From: Lachnospiraceae bacterium
GTDB taxonomy: Bacteria; Bacillota; Clostridia; Lachnospirales; Lachnospiraceae
Length of the DNA stretch: 46,668 bases
NCBI GenBank assembly: GCA_017550165.1
Contig: JAFZQH010000035.1
Span: 1-46,668, forward strand
Direction: 5' to 3'
Of this stretch, positions 16,886 through 26,530 are shown piece by piece. Each line of letters opens with the position of its first letter. Position 1 is the stretch's first letter. The notes below the pieces were generated by a model that was given only the letters and a program-made list of their open reading frames with translations, did not search any database and had not been told where the DNA came from. A program made the position numbers and the translations under genes.

Positions 16886-16908
16886 TTATCTTCTTCCTCC
16901 TATATTAA

Positions 16909-17277
16909 TTAGAACTCTAATCCGGCTTCTCTTGCTGCGTCAGCTAAGGCCTGAACTTTTCCGTGGTAGATATATCCTCCTCTGTCGAATACAACTGTCT
17001 TGATACCCTTATCAAGGGCCTTCTTGGCAATGGCTGTTCCGACTTTGGCTGCTGCTTCAACATTGTTGGTCTTAGAAAGGTCAGCCTTAACATCCTTATC
17101 AAGTGTGGATGCTGCTACAAGTGTGCTGCCCTCTTCATCATCAATGATCTGTGCATACATATGATTATTACTTCTGAATACAGCAAGACGGGGTCTTTCG
17201 GCTGTTCCGGAAATATGATTACGCATTCTGTTGTGTTTCTTAATACGAACATCTGCTCTTGATCTCTTCTTAATCAT
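16909..17277 (-). CDS. rplR: 50S ribosomal protein L18
   Basis: A 122-residue 5S-rRNA-binding protein. The N-terminus is basic ([18 protein letters not shown]) and the core has [20 protein letters not shown] and [22 protein letters not shown]. It lies between rplF and rpsE. Confidence 0.98.
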   Translation of the reverse strand: MIKKRSRADVRIKKHNRMRNHISGTAERPRLAVFRSNNHMYAQIIDDEEGSTLVAASTLDKDVKADLSKTNNVEAAAKVGTAIAKKALDKGIKTVVFDRGGYIYHGKVQALADAAREAGLEF

Positions 17278-17291
17278 TCCTTCTATCCTCC

Positions 17292-17831
17292 CTACTTCTT
17301 ACCTGTCTTACCGACTTTACGTCTGATGTGCTCATCAGCATATTTGATTCCCTTGCCCTTATAAGGCTCAGGTCTTCTCTTATCTCTGATCTCGGCAGCA
17401 TACTGTCCGACTTTTTCCTTATCGATACCTTTAACAGTGATCTTGTTGCCGTCCACAACTGCCTCTAAGCCCTCGGGATCTTCCATCTCAACCGGATGTG
17501 AGTATCCCAGGCTCAGTGTAAGCTTCTTACCTGACTTTGCTGCTCTGTAGCCTACACCGTTAACCTCAAGAACTTTCTCATATCCTTCGGTTACACCCAC
17601 GATCATATTATTGATCAATGTTCTTGTAAGTCCGTGTAATGACTTCATCTTCTTAAGATCGTTAGGTCTTGATACTTCAACCTGACCATCATTCAACTTA
17701 ATCTCCAGCTCCGCGGGAAGGACTCTTTCAAGTGTTCCTTTTGGACCTTTTACAGTCACCTTGTTATTTTCTGCAATATCAACAGTAACTCCTGCCGGTA
17801 TCGCGATTGGCATTCTTCCTATTCGTGACAT
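17292..17831 (-). CDS. rplF: 50S ribosomal protein L6
   Basis: A 179-residue protein near the GTPase centre of the large subunit, with two similar domains. It starts [15 protein letters not shown] and ends with the [23 protein letters not shown] signature. The open frame continues upstream to 17861, but GGAGGT lies just before ATG 17831 and the family starts there. Confidence 0.97.
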   Translation of the reverse strand: MSRIGRMPIAIPAGVTVDIAENNKVTVKGPKGTLERVLPAELEIKLNDGQVEVSRPNDLKKMKSLHGLTRTLINNMIVGVTEGYEKVLEVNGVGYRAAKSGKKLTLSLGYSHPVEMEDPEGLEAVVDGNKITVKGIDKEKVGQYAAEIRDKRRPEPYKGKGIKYADEHIRRKVGKTGKK

Positions 17832-17870
17832 GCCCGTACCTCCTATAAATAATAAATACAAATCATTGTT

Positions 17871-18272
17871 TTACCACACAAACGCAAGGACCTCGCCGCC
17901 TACTTTAAGCTCGCGGGCTTCCTTGTCTGTTACTACACCATGGTTGGTAGAGATGATCGCTACCCCGAGACCTCCGAGTACCTTGGGAAGTTCGTCCTTA
18001 CCTGCGTATACGCGAAGACCGGGCTTTGAGATTCTCTTTAAACCGGTGATGATCTTTTCGTTCTTGTCCTGACCGTACTTTAAAGTGATATGGATCACAT
18101 CAAAGTTACCGTCTTTGACGATCTCCTGCTTCTTAATGTATCCTTCTTTTTCAAGGATCTGTGCAATAGCGACTTTCATCTTTGATGCAGGAACATCAAC
18201 TGTATCATGTTTAGCAGTATTTGCATTACGGATTCTTGTAAGCATATCTGCAATGGGATCACTCATTGTCAT
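17871..18272 (-). CDS. rpsH: 30S ribosomal protein S8
   Basis: A 133-residue primary 16S-rRNA-binding protein. It starts [15 protein letters not shown] and ends [22 protein letters not shown], the family signature. S8 is the spc-operon autoregulator in Escherichia coli; whether that holds here cannot be told. Confidence 0.98.
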   Translation of the reverse strand: MTMSDPIADMLTRIRNANTAKHDTVDVPASKMKVAIAQILEKEGYIKKQEIVKDGNFDVIHITLKYGQDKNEKIITGLKRISKPGLRVYAGKDELPKVLGGLGVAIISTNHGVVTDKEARELKVGGEVLAFVW

Positions 18273-18305
18273 CTTTGGATTTCCTCCTTACTTAAAATTA
18301 CTATC

Positions 18306-18491
18306 TTACCAGCTTGCTTTCTTAACACCGGGAATCTGACCCTTATAAGCCAACTCTCTAAAGCAAACTCTGCAAATTCCATACTTTCTGAGATATGCAT
18401 GTGGACGTCCGCAGATTCTACAACGGCTATATTCTCTTGTAGAGAATTTCTGCTTGCGCTGCTGCTTAACTTTCATTGCTGTCTTAGCCAT
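18306..18491 (-). CDS. rpsN: 30S ribosomal protein S14, zinc-binding type Z
   Basis: A 61-residue short S14. The four zinc-ligand cysteines are in [10 protein letters not shown] and [10 protein letters not shown] (residues about 24-43). The short zinc-dependent form is standard in Firmicutes. It lies between rplE and rpsH. Confidence 0.98.
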   Translation of the reverse strand: MAKTAMKVKQQRKQKFSTREYSRCRICGRPHAYLRKYGICRVCFRELAYKGQIPGVKKASW

Positions 18492-18505
18492 TATATTTCC
18501 TCCTC

Positions 18506-19051
18506 TTATGCTCTAGCAAACGGCATATTGAATAATCTTAATAATTCACGTGCTTCTTCATCAGTCTTTGCAGTTGTAACGAAGATAATATCCATTCCTC
18601 TTATCTTATCAACCTTGTCATACTCTATTTCAGGGAAAATGAGCTGTTCCTTGATACCGAGAGAATAATTACCTCTTCCGTCAAATGCATTGGGATTAAC
18701 TCCTCTGAAGTCACGTACACGGGGAAGTGCAAGATTGATAAGACGGTCAACGAACTCATACATCTTGTCTCCACGTAATGTAACCTTACATCCGATGGGC
18801 ATTCCCTCTCTTATCTTGAAATTAGCAACTGATTTCTTAGCCTTGGTCTGGATCGGCTTCTGACCTGTGATGATCTCAAGGTCTCCCATAGCTGCCTCAA
18901 GAATCTTAACATTCTCTTTTGCTTCGCCGACGCCCATGTTAACTACAACCTTCTCGAGCTTCGGAACCTGCATAACATTTTTATATCCAAACTTCTTGAC
19001 CATAGCATCTACGATCTCATTTGTATAAGTATCTTTTAATCTACTGCTCAA
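18506..19051 (-). CDS. rplE: 50S ribosomal protein L5
   Basis: A 181-residue 5S-rRNA-binding protein of the central protuberance that touches P-site tRNA. Seen are [41 protein letters not shown] and [23 protein letters not shown]. Confidence 0.98.
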   Translation of the reverse strand: MSSRLKDTYTNEIVDAMVKKFGYKNVMQVPKLEKVVVNMGVGEAKENVKILEAAMGDLEIITGQKPIQTKAKKSVANFKIREGMPIGCKVTLRGDKMYEFVDRLINLALPRVRDFRGVNPNAFDGRGNYSLGIKEQLIFPEIEYDKVDKIRGMDIIFVTTAKTDEEARELLRLFNMPFARA

Positions 19052-19074
19052 CTTGTTTAGCCTCCTCTCTTACA

Positions 19075-19386
19075 TTAATCGATAACTTCACCTGTTGACT
19101 TTGCGTAACGTACCTTCTTGCCGTTCTCGAACTTAAAACCGATGCGGGTGGGCTTTCCCTTGTGAACATACATTACATTTGAAATATCGATAGGAGATTC
19201 CTGCTTGACAATTCCACCGTTGGGGTTAGCTGCATTGGGCTTAACATGCTTTGTGATCATGTTGGCTCCCTCAACGATGACTCTCTTTGTCTTTCTGTTG
19301 ATGGCAATAACCTTGCCTTCTTTGTCTTTATCTTTACCGGTGATGATCTTAACGGTATCACCCATCTTAATCTTTAACATTGACAT
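19075..19386 (-). CDS. rplX: 50S ribosomal protein L24
   Basis: A 103-residue assembly-initiating protein with the N-terminal KOW motif (GDTVKIITGKDKDKEGKVIAI) and the VEGANMITKHVKPNAANPNGGI segment. A Shine-Dalgarno GGAGG is 7 nt before ATG 19386, favouring that start over the internal ATG two codons on. Confidence 0.97.
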   Translation of the reverse strand: MSMLKIKMGDTVKIITGKDKDKEGKVIAINRKTKRVIVEGANMITKHVKPNAANPNGGIVKQESPIDISNVMYVHKGKPTRIGFKFENGKKVRYAKSTGEVID

Positions 19387-19398
19387 AAGGGCACCTCC

Positions 19399-19767
19399 TT
19401 ATAATACTTCCGGAGCCAATGAAACAATCTTCATGAATTGCTTCTCACGCAGCTCTCTTGCTACCGGTCCGAAGATACGGGTTCCTCTCGGAGTCTTATC
19501 TTCTTTGATGATAACAGCAGCATTCTCATCGAACTTTATATATGATCCGTCTTTACGACGTACACCTTTTTTTGTCCTGACAACAACAGCCTTGACTACG
19601 TCACCCTTTTTAACAACTCCGCCTGGTGTTGCATCTTTGACAGTAGCAGTGATGATGTCACCAATATTAGCATATCTTCTTGTAGAACCACCCATTACTC
19701 TAATACAGAGAATCTCTTTAGCACCTGTATTATCAGCAACTTTAAGTCTGGTTTCCTGTTGTACCAT
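19399..19767 (-). CDS. rplN: 50S ribosomal protein L14
   Basis: A 122-residue protein that forms an intersubunit bridge. It starts [18 protein letters not shown] and has the [20 protein letters not shown] core and [20 protein letters not shown] at the end. Normal length and order. Confidence 0.98.
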   Translation of the reverse strand: MVQQETRLKVADNTGAKEILCIRVMGGSTRRYANIGDIITATVKDATPGGVVKKGDVVKAVVVRTKKGVRRKDGSYIKFDENAAVIIKEDKTPRGTRIFGPVARELREKQFMKIVSLAPEVL

Positions 19768-19785
19768 GCCAATATACCTCCTTTA

Positions 19786-20040
19786 TTATTTTGCTTTCTC
19801 AATGATCTCCACAAGTCTCCATCTCTTGTCCTTGGAGAGGGGCCTTGTTTCCATAACTTTTACTGTATCTCCGATATTGCAGTCATTGTTCTCGTCATGA
19901 GCCTTAAGCTTATATGTTCTCTTAACGATCTTCCCATATAAAGGATGCTTAACATGGTCTTCTACAGCAACAACAACAGTCTTCTGCATTTTATTACTAA
20001 CTACTTTTCCTGTACGTGTTTTTCTAAGATTTCTTTCCAT
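19786..20040 (-). CDS. rpsQ: 30S ribosomal protein S17
   Basis: An 84-residue OB-fold 16S-rRNA-binding protein. It has the core [36 protein letters not shown] and [20 protein letters not shown]. It follows rpmC in the usual order. Confidence 0.98.
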   Translation of the reverse strand: MERNLRKTRTGKVVSNKMQKTVVVAVEDHVKHPLYGKIVKRTYKLKAHDENNDCNIGDTVKVMETRPLSKDKRWRLVEIIEKAK

Positions 20041-20051
20041 TATGGATCCTC

Positions 20052-20261
20052 CTACTGAACAGCGTTAGACTTCTCAACGATGATGGTCTGAATCCTGGCA
20101 ATGTTCTTTCTTACATCCTTGATCCTGCTTGTATTGTCTAACTGATTAGTGGCATTCTGGAATCTTAAATTGAAAAGCTCTTTTTTAGCCGCCACTAATT
20201 TCTCGTTTAATTCGTCTGTTGAATTAGTTCTTAATTCTTCTAAATAAGTCTTAGTTTTCAT
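20052..20261 (-). CDS. rpmC: 50S ribosomal protein L29
   Basis: A 69-residue two-helix protein at the tunnel exit where SRP and trigger factor dock. It has the core [20 protein letters not shown] and [16 protein letters not shown] at 20270 also opens the frame, but it lies inside the AGGCGGTG ribosome binding site; ATG 20261 fits spacing and family. Its start overlaps the 3' end of rplP by 11 bp, implying coupled translation. Confidence 0.95.
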   Translation of the reverse strand: MKTKTYLEELRTNSTDELNEKLVAAKKELFNLRFQNATNQLDNTSRIKDVRKNIARIQTIIVEKSNAVQ

Positions 20262-20688
20262 TAGATTCACCGCCTTCTAATTCTTCGCGAGAAACAACCT
20301 TACATTTACAGGGTAATTTGTGTGTTGCAAGACGCAATGCCTCTCTGGCTACCTCTTCTGAAACTCCTGAGATCTCGAACATAACGCGTCCGGGCTTAAC
20401 AACAGCTACCCAGTATTCAAGTGTTCCTTTACCGGAACCCATACGTGTTTCTGCCGGTTTTGTGGTTACCGGTTTATCTGGGAAGATCTTGATCCAAACC
20501 TTACCACCACGCTTGATATAACGTGTCATGGCAATACGGGCTGCCTCTATCTGGTTGGACTTGATCCATGCCGGTTCTATAGCAACGATTCCGAACTCAC
20601 CGTTAGTGATCTTATTGCCACGTGATGCAACGCCGGCCATAGATCCGCGGAACTGCTTACGATGCTTAACTCTCTTAGGCATTAACAT
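20251..20688 (-). CDS. rplP: 50S ribosomal protein L16
   Basis: A 145-residue protein that helps position A-site tRNA near the peptidyl transferase centre. It starts [17 protein letters not shown] and has the [17 protein letters not shown]-type segment and [20 protein letters not shown]. The ATG shares a base with the rpsC stop codon (TAATG). Confidence 0.98.
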   Translation of the reverse strand: MLMPKRVKHRKQFRGSMAGVASRGNKITNGEFGIVAIEPAWIKSNQIEAARIAMTRYIKRGGKVWIKIFPDKPVTTKPAETRMGSGKGTLEYWVAVVKPGRVMFEISGVSEEVAREALRLATHKLPCKCKVVSREELEGGESNEN

Positions 20689-21344
20689 TATTTATCGCTC
20701 CCTTCCTTATTATCTTTAGTTGGAAGAATTTCGCCTTTGTATATCCAAACCTTAACACCTAACTTACCGTAGGTTGTGTCTGCTTCTGCGAAACCATAGT
20801 CAATATCTGCTCTTAATGTCTGAAGGGGAATGGTTCCCTCACTGTAGAACTCTGTACGAGCCATATCTGCTCCGCCGAGACGTCCTGAAACCGCGGTCTT
20901 GATTCCCTTAGCTCCGGCCTTCATACTTCTGGACATAACAGACTTCATAGCTCTTCTGAAAGATACACGGTTCTCAAGCTGCTGAGCGATATTCTCTGCA
21001 ACAAGCTGTGCATCGCGATCCGGCCTCTTGATCTCCTGGATATCTACGATAAGCTTCTTGTCAGTAAGCTTAGCAAGCTCCTTCTTAAGCTTCTCTATCT
21101 CAGCGCCGCCCTTACCGATAACTACACCGGGCTTAGCGGAGAAAATGATGATCTTAACCTTTTCTGATGCTCTCTCGATCTCAATCTTGGAGATACCGGC
21201 ATTATATAATCTCTTCTTAAGGAATTCACGGATCTTGTAATCCTCGACCAGGCAGTCTGCGAAGTCGCCTTCAGCATACCACTTGCTGTCCCAATCCTTA
21301 ATGATACCTACTCTTAAGCCATGCGGATTTACTTTCTGTCCCAT
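20688..21344 (-). CDS. rpsC: 30S ribosomal protein S3
   Basis: A 218-residue protein of the mRNA entry channel. It has the N-terminal [21 protein letters not shown], the KH domain with [16 protein letters not shown] at about residues 73-88, and the C-terminal [16 protein letters not shown]. Standard position between rplV and rplP. Confidence 0.98.
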   Translation of the reverse strand: MGQKVNPHGLRVGIIKDWDSKWYAEGDFADCLVEDYKIREFLKKRLYNAGISKIEIERASEKVKIIIFSAKPGVVIGKGGAEIEKLKKELAKLTDKKLIVDIQEIKRPDRDAQLVAENIAQQLENRVSFRRAMKSVMSRSMKAGAKGIKTAVSGRLGGADMARTEFYSEGTIPLQTLRADIDYGFAEADTTYGKLGVKVWIYKGEILPTKDNKEGSDK

Positions 21345-21355
21345 TTCTTTCCTCC

Positions 21356-21745
21356 TTATCTCTCATTAAGCACGATGGTGATATGGCTCATTCTCTTCTC
21401 GATACGATAAGCCCTGCCCTGTGCTCTCGGCTGGATACGCTTCATTGTGGGTCCTTTATTTGCGTAGCACTCTTCGATATAAAGGTTATCCGCATTCATT
21501 CCGTTGTTATTCTCAGCATTGGCAATAGCTGACTTTAATAATTTCTCTATAACGCTTGATGCATATCTGGGATTATAAGCAAGGATTCCCAAAGCGGTCT
21601 TAACATCCTTTCCTCTTATGGCATCCAATACAAAACAAGCTTTCTGAACTGACACTCTGGCATAAGATAACTTAGCTGAGGGTCGCATCTCTTTTTGATT
21701 CTCGTTTCTTTCTCTTTTGATCTGGCTTCTGTGTCCCTTTGCCAT
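21356..21745 (-). CDS. rplV: 50S ribosomal protein L22
   Basis: A 129-residue protein whose beta-hairpin lines the exit tunnel and is a macrolide-resistance site. It has the family segments [32 protein letters not shown] and the hairpin [19 protein letters not shown]. Confidence 0.98.
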   Translation of the reverse strand: MAKGHRSQIKRERNENQKEMRPSAKLSYARVSVQKACFVLDAIRGKDVKTALGILAYNPRYASSVIEKLLKSAIANAENNNGMNADNLYIEECYANKGPTMKRIQPRAQGRAYRIEKRMSHITIVLNER

Positions 21746-21775
21746 GAAAGAAGACCTCCTTTCTATTTATGCGGA

Positions 21776-22057
21776 CTAACGAACTTTAGACTTCTTCTCG
21801 TCCTTGCCGTGTCCTCTGTATGTTCTTGTGGCAACAAACTCACCGAGCTTGTGTCCTACCATATCTTCTGTTATATATACGGGTACATGCTTTCTTCCAT
21901 CATGTACGGCTATTGTATGACTGACCATCTGCGGGAAGATAGTTGAACGACGTGACCAGGTCTTTATTACGCTCTTGTCACCTGCTGCGTTCATGGCTTC
22001 TACCTTCTTGAGTAAGCTCTCATCTGCAAAGGGTCCTTTTTTTAATGAACGGCTCAT
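21776..22057 (-). CDS. rpsS: 30S ribosomal protein S19
   Basis: A 93-residue small-subunit head protein. It starts [19 protein letters not shown], and has [29 protein letters not shown] and [19 protein letters not shown] in sequence order. Normal length. Confidence 0.98.
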   Translation of the reverse strand: MSRSLKKGPFADESLLKKVEAMNAAGDKSVIKTWSRRSTIFPQMVSHTIAVHDGRKHVPVYITEDMVGHKLGEFVATRTYRGHGKDEKKSKVR

Positions 22058-22069
22058 AAGTTTACCTCC

Positions 22070-22912
22070 TTATTTGATAGCTCTTCCGTCTCTTCTTCTT
22101 ACGATAAGCTTGTTAGACTTCTTGTTCTTCTTTCTGGTCTTAAGACCAAGTGCAGGCTTGCCCCAGGGTGTTGACGGACCCGGACGTCCGATACCTGTCT
22201 TACCCTCACCACCACCGTGCGGGTGGTCATTGGGGTTCATAACAGAACCACGGACTGTAGGTCTGATACCCATGTTACGCTTGCGGCCTGCCTTACCGAT
22301 GTTAATAAGGTTATGATCGCCGTTACCTACAACACCCACAGTGGCGCGGCACTCAACCGGCACCATTCTCATCTCTCCTGAGGGAAGCCTGAGTGTTGCG
22401 TAAGCTCCTTCTTTAGCCATTAACTGAGCTGAGTTACCGGCTGAACGAACCATCTGTCCGCCCTTGCCCGGGAAAAGCTCAATGTTGTGAACAAGAGTAC
22501 CTACGGGGATAGCTGATAAGGGGAGGCAGTTGCCGATCCTTACCTCGGCTTCCGGTCCGTTCATGACCTTCATGCCGTCCTTTAACCCTTCCGGTGCAAG
22601 GATGTATGCTTTCTGACCGTCAGCATATGCGATAAGAGCGATATTAGCTGTTCTGTTGGGGTCATACTCGATACCTACAACTGTTGCCGGTACTCCGTCT
22701 TTATTTCTCTTAAAATCGATTATCCTGTATTTCTTTCTTGATCCGCCTCCGCGGTGTCTTACTGTTATCTTACCCTGATTATTACGACCTGAGCGCTTCT
22801 GCAGTGAAACGAGTAATGACTTCTCCGGAGAATCCTTTGTGATCTCTGAGAAATCAGATCCGGTCATATGTCTTCTGGAAGGTGTATATGGGTTATATGT
22901 CTTGATTCCCAT
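22070..22912 (-). CDS. rplB: 50S ribosomal protein L2
   Basis: A 280-residue universally conserved protein needed for subunit joining and peptidyl transfer. It has the basic [20 protein letters not shown] segment, [20 protein letters not shown], and [20 protein letters not shown] near the end, containing the conserved His important for activity. It is preceded by a 70-bp gap after rplW. Confidence 0.98.
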   Translation of the reverse strand: MGIKTYNPYTPSRRHMTGSDFSEITKDSPEKSLLVSLQKRSGRNNQGKITVRHRGGGSRKKYRIIDFKRNKDGVPATVVGIEYDPNRTANIALIAYADGQKAYILAPEGLKDGMKVMNGPEAEVRIGNCLPLSAIPVGTLVHNIELFPGKGGQMVRSAGNSAQLMAKEGAYATLRLPSGEMRMVPVECRATVGVVGNGDHNLINIGKAGRKRNMGIRPTVRGSVMNPNDHPHGGGEGKTGIGRPGPSTPWGKPALGLKTRKKNKKSNKLIVRRRDGRAIK

Positions 22913-22982
22913 TTTATTTCTCCTTTCGTTACTGAATTAAATGCGTCCCATAACCAGTTAACTTATCGGGACATAAGGCTTT

Positions 22983-23282
22983 TTACAGTCCGCTGAAGAT
23001 CTCGATCTCAGCAGAATCATCCGTTAATGTTACGATAGCCTTCTTGGTCTGAGCTGTTCTTCCGTAGATCATACCGCGTCTCTTCTTCTTGCCGTCATTG
23101 TTCATTGTATGAACTGATGCAACCTTGGTTCCCGCGAACATCTTTTCAACAGCTTCTTTTATCATTATCTTGTTAGCTTCCGGATGAACTAAGAATGTGT
23201 ACTTCTTCTCACCCATGAGATTCATGCTCTTCTCGGTAACAACCGGTTTGAGGATTACGTCATAGTATTGAATAGCTGCCAT
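22983..23282 (-). CDS. rplW: 50S ribosomal protein L23
   Basis: A 99-residue exit-tunnel protein and docking site for trigger factor and SRP. It has YDVILKPVVTEKSMNLMGEKKYTF and the FAGTKVASVHTMN segment. Its ATG shares a base with the rplD stop codon. Confidence 0.97.
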   Translation of the reverse strand: MAAIQYYDVILKPVVTEKSMNLMGEKKYTFLVHPEANKIMIKEAVEKMFAGTKVASVHTMNNDGKKKRRGMIYGRTAQTKKAIVTLTDDSAEIEIFSGL

Positions 23283-23902
23283 TATACATACACCTCCTCA
23301 AGCTGTGAGATAACATCCTTTGATAATACAAGAGTGTTATATTTTAAAATATCATATACGTTAATGGTGTTGGCTCCTGCCGTCTTAACGTTAGGAATGT
23401 TCCTTGCAGAAAGCATTACATTCTTGTTGCCCTCTTCAAGAACGACCAGCGCCTTGTCTATCTTGAGATTATCAAGAACCTCTGCAAACTTCTTGGTCTT
23501 GATCTCATCCATCTTAAGGTCTTCGATAACAAAGATCTTGTTGTCTGCAACCCTTGATGATAACGCGGAAAGAAGAGCGATACGTCTCTCTTTTCTGTTC
23601 ATCTTCTGAGAGTAATCTCTCGGTACCGGAGCAAATACTACTCCGCCGCCCTTCCATTGCGGTGCCCTGATGGAACCCTGTCTTGCATGACCTGTTCCCT
23701 TTTGTCTCCAGGGCTTTCTTCCTCCTCCGCTTACTTCTGAACGGGTTCTGGCCTTCTGTGTGCCCTGACGCTTATTTGCAAGTTGTGCAACTACTGCCTT
23801 GTGAACAAGGTGCTCATTGACTTCTACACCGAAGATCTCGTCTTTGAGCTCAATAGTGCCAACTTCTTTTCCTTCCATATTGTATAAAGATACGTTAGCC
23901 AT
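23282..23902 (-). CDS. rplD: 50S ribosomal protein L4
   Basis: A 206-residue protein with a long tunnel-lining loop (TRSEVSGGGRKPWRQKGTGHARQG, residues about 45-70). In Escherichia coli L4 also represses its own S10 operon through the leader RNA; a structured leader is present here too, but L4 binding is only an analogy. Confidence 0.98.
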   Translation of the reverse strand: MANVSLYNMEGKEVGTIELKDEIFGVEVNEHLVHKAVVAQLANKRQGTQKARTRSEVSGGGRKPWRQKGTGHARQGSIRAPQWKGGGVVFAPVPRDYSQKMNRKERRIALLSALSSRVADNKIFVIEDLKMDEIKTKKFAEVLDNLKIDKALVVLEEGNKNVMLSARNIPNVKTAGANTINVYDILKYNTLVLSKDVISQLEEVYV

Positions 23903-23932
23903 TTGAAATGTTCCTCCTTTCTCCGAGCCGAT

Positions 23933-24613
23933 TTAGAGTTTCTTAACTGTCTCTTTAACAGTTACGAGTGCCTTCTTGGATCCGGGAACAGCTCCCTTAA
24001 CCAGAAGAAGATTGTTCTCTGCATCAACTCTTACTATCTCCAGATTCTGAACGGTAACTTTTCTGCTTCCCATATGTCCGGGCATCTTCTTTCCCTTGAA
24101 TACCTTGCTGGGGCTTGAACATGCACCGTTGGAACCTGCATGGCGATGGAACTTGGAGCCGTGAGCCATGGGTCCTCTGGACTGTCCGTGTCTCTTGATG
24201 GCGCCCTGGAATCCCTTACCTTTGGAGATCGCAGTTACATCAACTTTATCGTTAGCTTCGAATATATCAGCTTTAATCTCGTCACCGAGCTTATATTCAG
24301 CAGAATTCTCAAATAAAAATTCCTTGACATATCTCTTGCCTGCTACGCCGGCTTTCTTGAAATGTCCCATCTCAGCCTTGGTAACACCATGTCTGTGGGC
24401 TACTTCCTTTCTTCCTGTAGCGTCCTTATTAACAACTCTTTCCTTCTTATCAACGAAACCTACCTGAACAGCTTCGTATCCGTCGTTCTCCATGGTCTTA
24501 ACCTGGGTAACGAATACAGGGCCTGCAGCAAGCACGGTAACGGGTGTTAACTGACCGTCTTCGTTGAATACCTGTGTCATACCTACTTTTGTAGCTAATA
24601 TAGCTTTCTTCAT
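23933..24613 (-). CDS. rplC: 50S ribosomal protein L3
   Basis: A 226-residue assembly-initiating protein. It starts [16 protein letters not shown] and contains the loop [33 protein letters not shown] in shortened form ([12 protein letters not shown], then [15 protein letters not shown]), which reaches towards the peptidyl transferase centre. It is the second gene of the S10 operon. Confidence 0.98.
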   Translation of the reverse strand: MKKAILATKVGMTQVFNEDGQLTPVTVLAAGPVFVTQVKTMENDGYEAVQVGFVDKKERVVNKDATGRKEVAHRHGVTKAEMGHFKKAGVAGKRYVKEFLFENSAEYKLGDEIKADIFEANDKVDVTAISKGKGFQGAIKRHGQSRGPMAHGSKFHRHAGSNGACSSPSKVFKGKKMPGHMGSRKVTVQNLEIVRVDAENNLLLVKGAVPGSKKALVTVKETVKKL

Positions 24614-24682
24614 TCTTGCTTACCTCCTACAGCGGATTGAATCTGAAGGCAGATCCAATCATTCTAGAATAATGTGTTTGTT

Positions 24683-25000
24683 TTACTTCTGTTTCATCTT
24701 GATATCGATGTATACACCTGCGGGCATCTCTAACCTGGACAGAGCATCTACTGTCTTCTGGGTAGGTGTAATGATATCAATGAGTCTCTTATGAGTTCTC
24801 TGCTCAAACTGCTCACGGGAATCTTTGTACTTATGAACCGCTCTTAATATAGTAACAACTTCCTTCTTGGTAGGAAGGGGTACCGGTCCGCTCACCTGTG
24901 ATCCGTTCTTCTTAACAGTTTCGATGATTTTCTTGGCAGATGCATCGATCAGCTGATGGTCGTATGCTTTCAAAGTAATTCTCATAACCTGATTTGCCAT
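24683..25000 (-). CDS. rpsJ: 30S ribosomal protein S10
   Basis: A 105-residue protein that also joins antitermination complexes with NusB. It has [49 protein letters not shown] and the C-terminal [17 protein letters not shown]. It is the first gene of the S10 operon, with a long structured leader upstream and AAGGAGGCGA before the ATG. The str operon (rpsL, rpsG, fusA, tufA) is not adjacent here. Confidence 0.98.
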   Translation of the reverse strand: MANQVMRITLKAYDHQLIDASAKKIIETVKKNGSQVSGPVPLPTKKEVVTILRAVHKYKDSREQFEQRTHKRLIDIITPTQKTVDALSRLEMPAGVYIDIKMKQK

Positions 25001-25267
25001 AAAAAAAGTCGCCTCCTTCGCACTAATATTATTCAGTACGACAAGCGGTGACTGTACACTCTTCCGTGTGTGTCCTAACCCTTAACCTAAAATCAAGGGA
25101 GCCCCTATTGGCTTTGCAGGACTCCATACACACGTTGTTTCTGCCTTTCGCAGACTGCGTATTGTACAGTGACTTGTCGCCAGTTTCCTAACATGACATT
25201 CGCTCCACGGAAAAACCTGCCACGACGGGCAGCAACCTCGCGCTTCACAGCTATCAATGTCACAGCA
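25001..25267 (-). ncRNA. Structured leader RNA of the S10 operon
   Basis: About 265 nt of untranslated RNA precede rpsJ. Pairings in the transcript: a long-range helix between 25163-25179 and 25039-25058 (CGACAAG and ACTGTACA halves, 7 + 8 bp around an internal loop); inside it GTGTGT and GTCCT pair with ACACAC and AGGAC (25118-25133 with 25066-25076); a TCTGC-GAAAG-GCAGA hairpin; and near the 5' end a GACATT/AATGTC helix (25256-25261 with 25195-25200) enclosing a CTGCC/GGCAG hairpin (25228-25232 with 25217-25221). No open frame fits. Autoregulation by a ribosomal protein such as L4 is the likely role by analogy with other S10 leaders. Confidence 0.7.
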
Positions 25268-25273
25268 ACGCAT

Positions 25274-25302
25274 AGTATACACTATATGTCCGCGAAAATC
25301 AA
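25274..25302 (-). promoter_or_regulatory. Promoter of the S10-spc-alpha supercluster
   Basis: TTGATT (25297-25302), exactly 17 bp, TATACT (25274-25279) on the minus strand. The predicted start is near 25267. The -35 lies inside an AT-rich inverted repeat (AAAATCAA/TTGATTTT) that also forms the tail of the preceding DJ-1 gene. Confidence 0.8.
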
Positions 25303-25318
25303 GAACTTTTTTGATTTT

Positions 25319-25888
25319 TTATTTATTGTTATACAACATTCCGGCAGCAATGCCTGCTGCTGCTTCTTTGCCCTTTAATACCGATACAAGTTCAAGACCG
25401 AATTCCATAGCCGTGGCAGGTCCCATACTGGTGGTAAAGTTCCCGTCTGTAATAGTCCTGGCATTACCCTTGGGCACGGTCCTTCCTTTAAGTTCGCTCT
25501 CCAGCCCGGGATCGGGATAGCAGAGACACTCCACGCCTTCCAGGGCTCCCAGTCTCCCAAGTACCGTAGGTCCGGCACATATTGCGGCAACCCTTTTCCC
25601 CTCTTCCAACAGCTTGCGGATAAGGTCGGTCAGTTCAACGGAAGCCGCCATATTATCACGTCCGCCCATACCTCCGGGAAGAACTATCATGTCTGTTTCT
25701 TCTATATTAATACCGTCTTTAAGAAAAATGTCTGCCTTGACAGAGATCCCGTGACCCCCTGTCACTTCTTTCTCCCCTGTTATACTCATTGTCTTAACGG
25801 AAATATCTGCTCTTCTCAATGTGTCGATGACAGTTACGGCTTCTATCTCTTCGAAACCTTCAGCTAATACAACCAGTACATTACCCAT
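25319..25888 (-). CDS. DJ-1/PfpI family protein (DJ-1 subgroup)
   Basis: A 189-residue cytoplasmic protein with the DJ-1 fold. The nucleophile Cys 104 sits in the elbow AAICAGPTVLG, and Glu 13/14 in AEGFEEIEAV at the N-terminus fits the DJ-1 glutamate. LPGGMGGRDNMA is also characteristic. Members are described as glyoxalase/deglycase or chaperone-like and are sometimes annotated ThiJ; the exact substrate is unknown. ATG codons at 25915-25897 are possible, but GAGAGG lies 9 nt before ATG 25888. It follows the DUF1653 gene by 33 bp and ends just before the S10 promoter. Confidence 0.88.
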   Translation of the reverse strand: MGNVLVVLAEGFEEIEAVTVIDTLRRADISVKTMSITGEKEVTGGHGISVKADIFLKDGINIEETDMIVLPGGMGGRDNMAASVELTDLIRKLLEEGKRVAAICAGPTVLGRLGALEGVECLCYPDPGLESELKGRTVPKGNARTITDGNFTTSMGPATAMEFGLELVSVLKGKEAAAGIAAGMLYNNK

Positions 25889-25921
25889 ATTATCCATCCT
25901 CTCAATGTTGATCAAAAAAAA

Positions 25922-26530
25922 CTATTTTCGTTCGAACCTGTCACTGCAATCAAATTTATCAAATGTGGTAAGACATGTCTTCAGTTCCCTTATCCGGTCT
26001 GAGATGTCCCCGTCATGGATGACCACATCCAGAGATGCCGCCATATCATCAAGGAGTTTGTCTGTCATGATGGGCTCCATCCGCCGCAGTATCTGCAGCT
26101 TCTCCTCAAAAGACCTGGTCTCCAGGAACTCCATAAGCATGGGTTCCACATCCCCTTCAGCGGCTGCCTTGTACTCATATGAAGTAACCTCGCCCACGGG
26201 AGGAGCCTTCTTCGGTTCCGTTTTGACTTCAGCCTCCGCTTTCGGCGCTGCGGCCACCTCTTCCGACTCAAGGTCCTCTGTCTCGGTTCCTTCCGTCTCA
26301 AGGTCTTCCACAAGTTCAAACCTGTATGTCTGAGTCGCTTCAGGGTATTTGTCCTTATTGATCTCTCCGGTAAACCCTCTGAAGGATCTGACAAAAACCT
26401 TGTCATTGGCAAGGGATCTGTATACAACAACCCGCTCCCTGTTATCCGCATTAACGGCCAGGGCCAGGACCTCGTAAGTGTTGCCCTTAAAATGCCTGTA
26501 AACTTCGCCGACTTTAACTGTTCTCTCCAT
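25922..26530 (-). CDS. DUF1653 domain protein with acidic linker and helical C-domain
   Basis: A 202-residue protein. Residues 1-65 are a DUF1653 domain (VGEVYRHFKGNTYEVLALA and VVVYRSL), a small beta fold of unknown role. An acidic Glu-rich linker (about 75-105) and a Lys/Glu/Pro segment follow. The last 75 residues form a predicted helical domain with PMLMEFLETRSFEEKLQILRRM. The open frame extends to 26605, but the ATG at 26530 shares one base with the stop codon of the kinase-like gene, so translation is coupled. It has no signal peptide. I recognise the first domain but not the function of the fusion. Confidence 0.75.
   Translation of the reverse strand: MERTVKVGEVYRHFKGNTYEVLALAVNADNRERVVVYRSLANDKVFVRSFRGFTGEINKDKYPEATQTYRFELVEDLETEGTETEDLESEEVAAAPKAEAEVKTEPKKAPPVGEVTSYEYKAAAEGDVEPMLMEFLETRSFEEKLQILRRMEPIMTDKLLDDMAASLDVVIHDGDISDRIRELKTCLTTFDKFDCSDRFERK

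Noticed and set aside
9335-24467. Many plus-strand open frames of 60 to 230 codons opposite ribosomal protein genes
   Set aside because: All lie antisense to well-identified genes, lack ribosome binding sites and have compositions that reflect the opposite strand.
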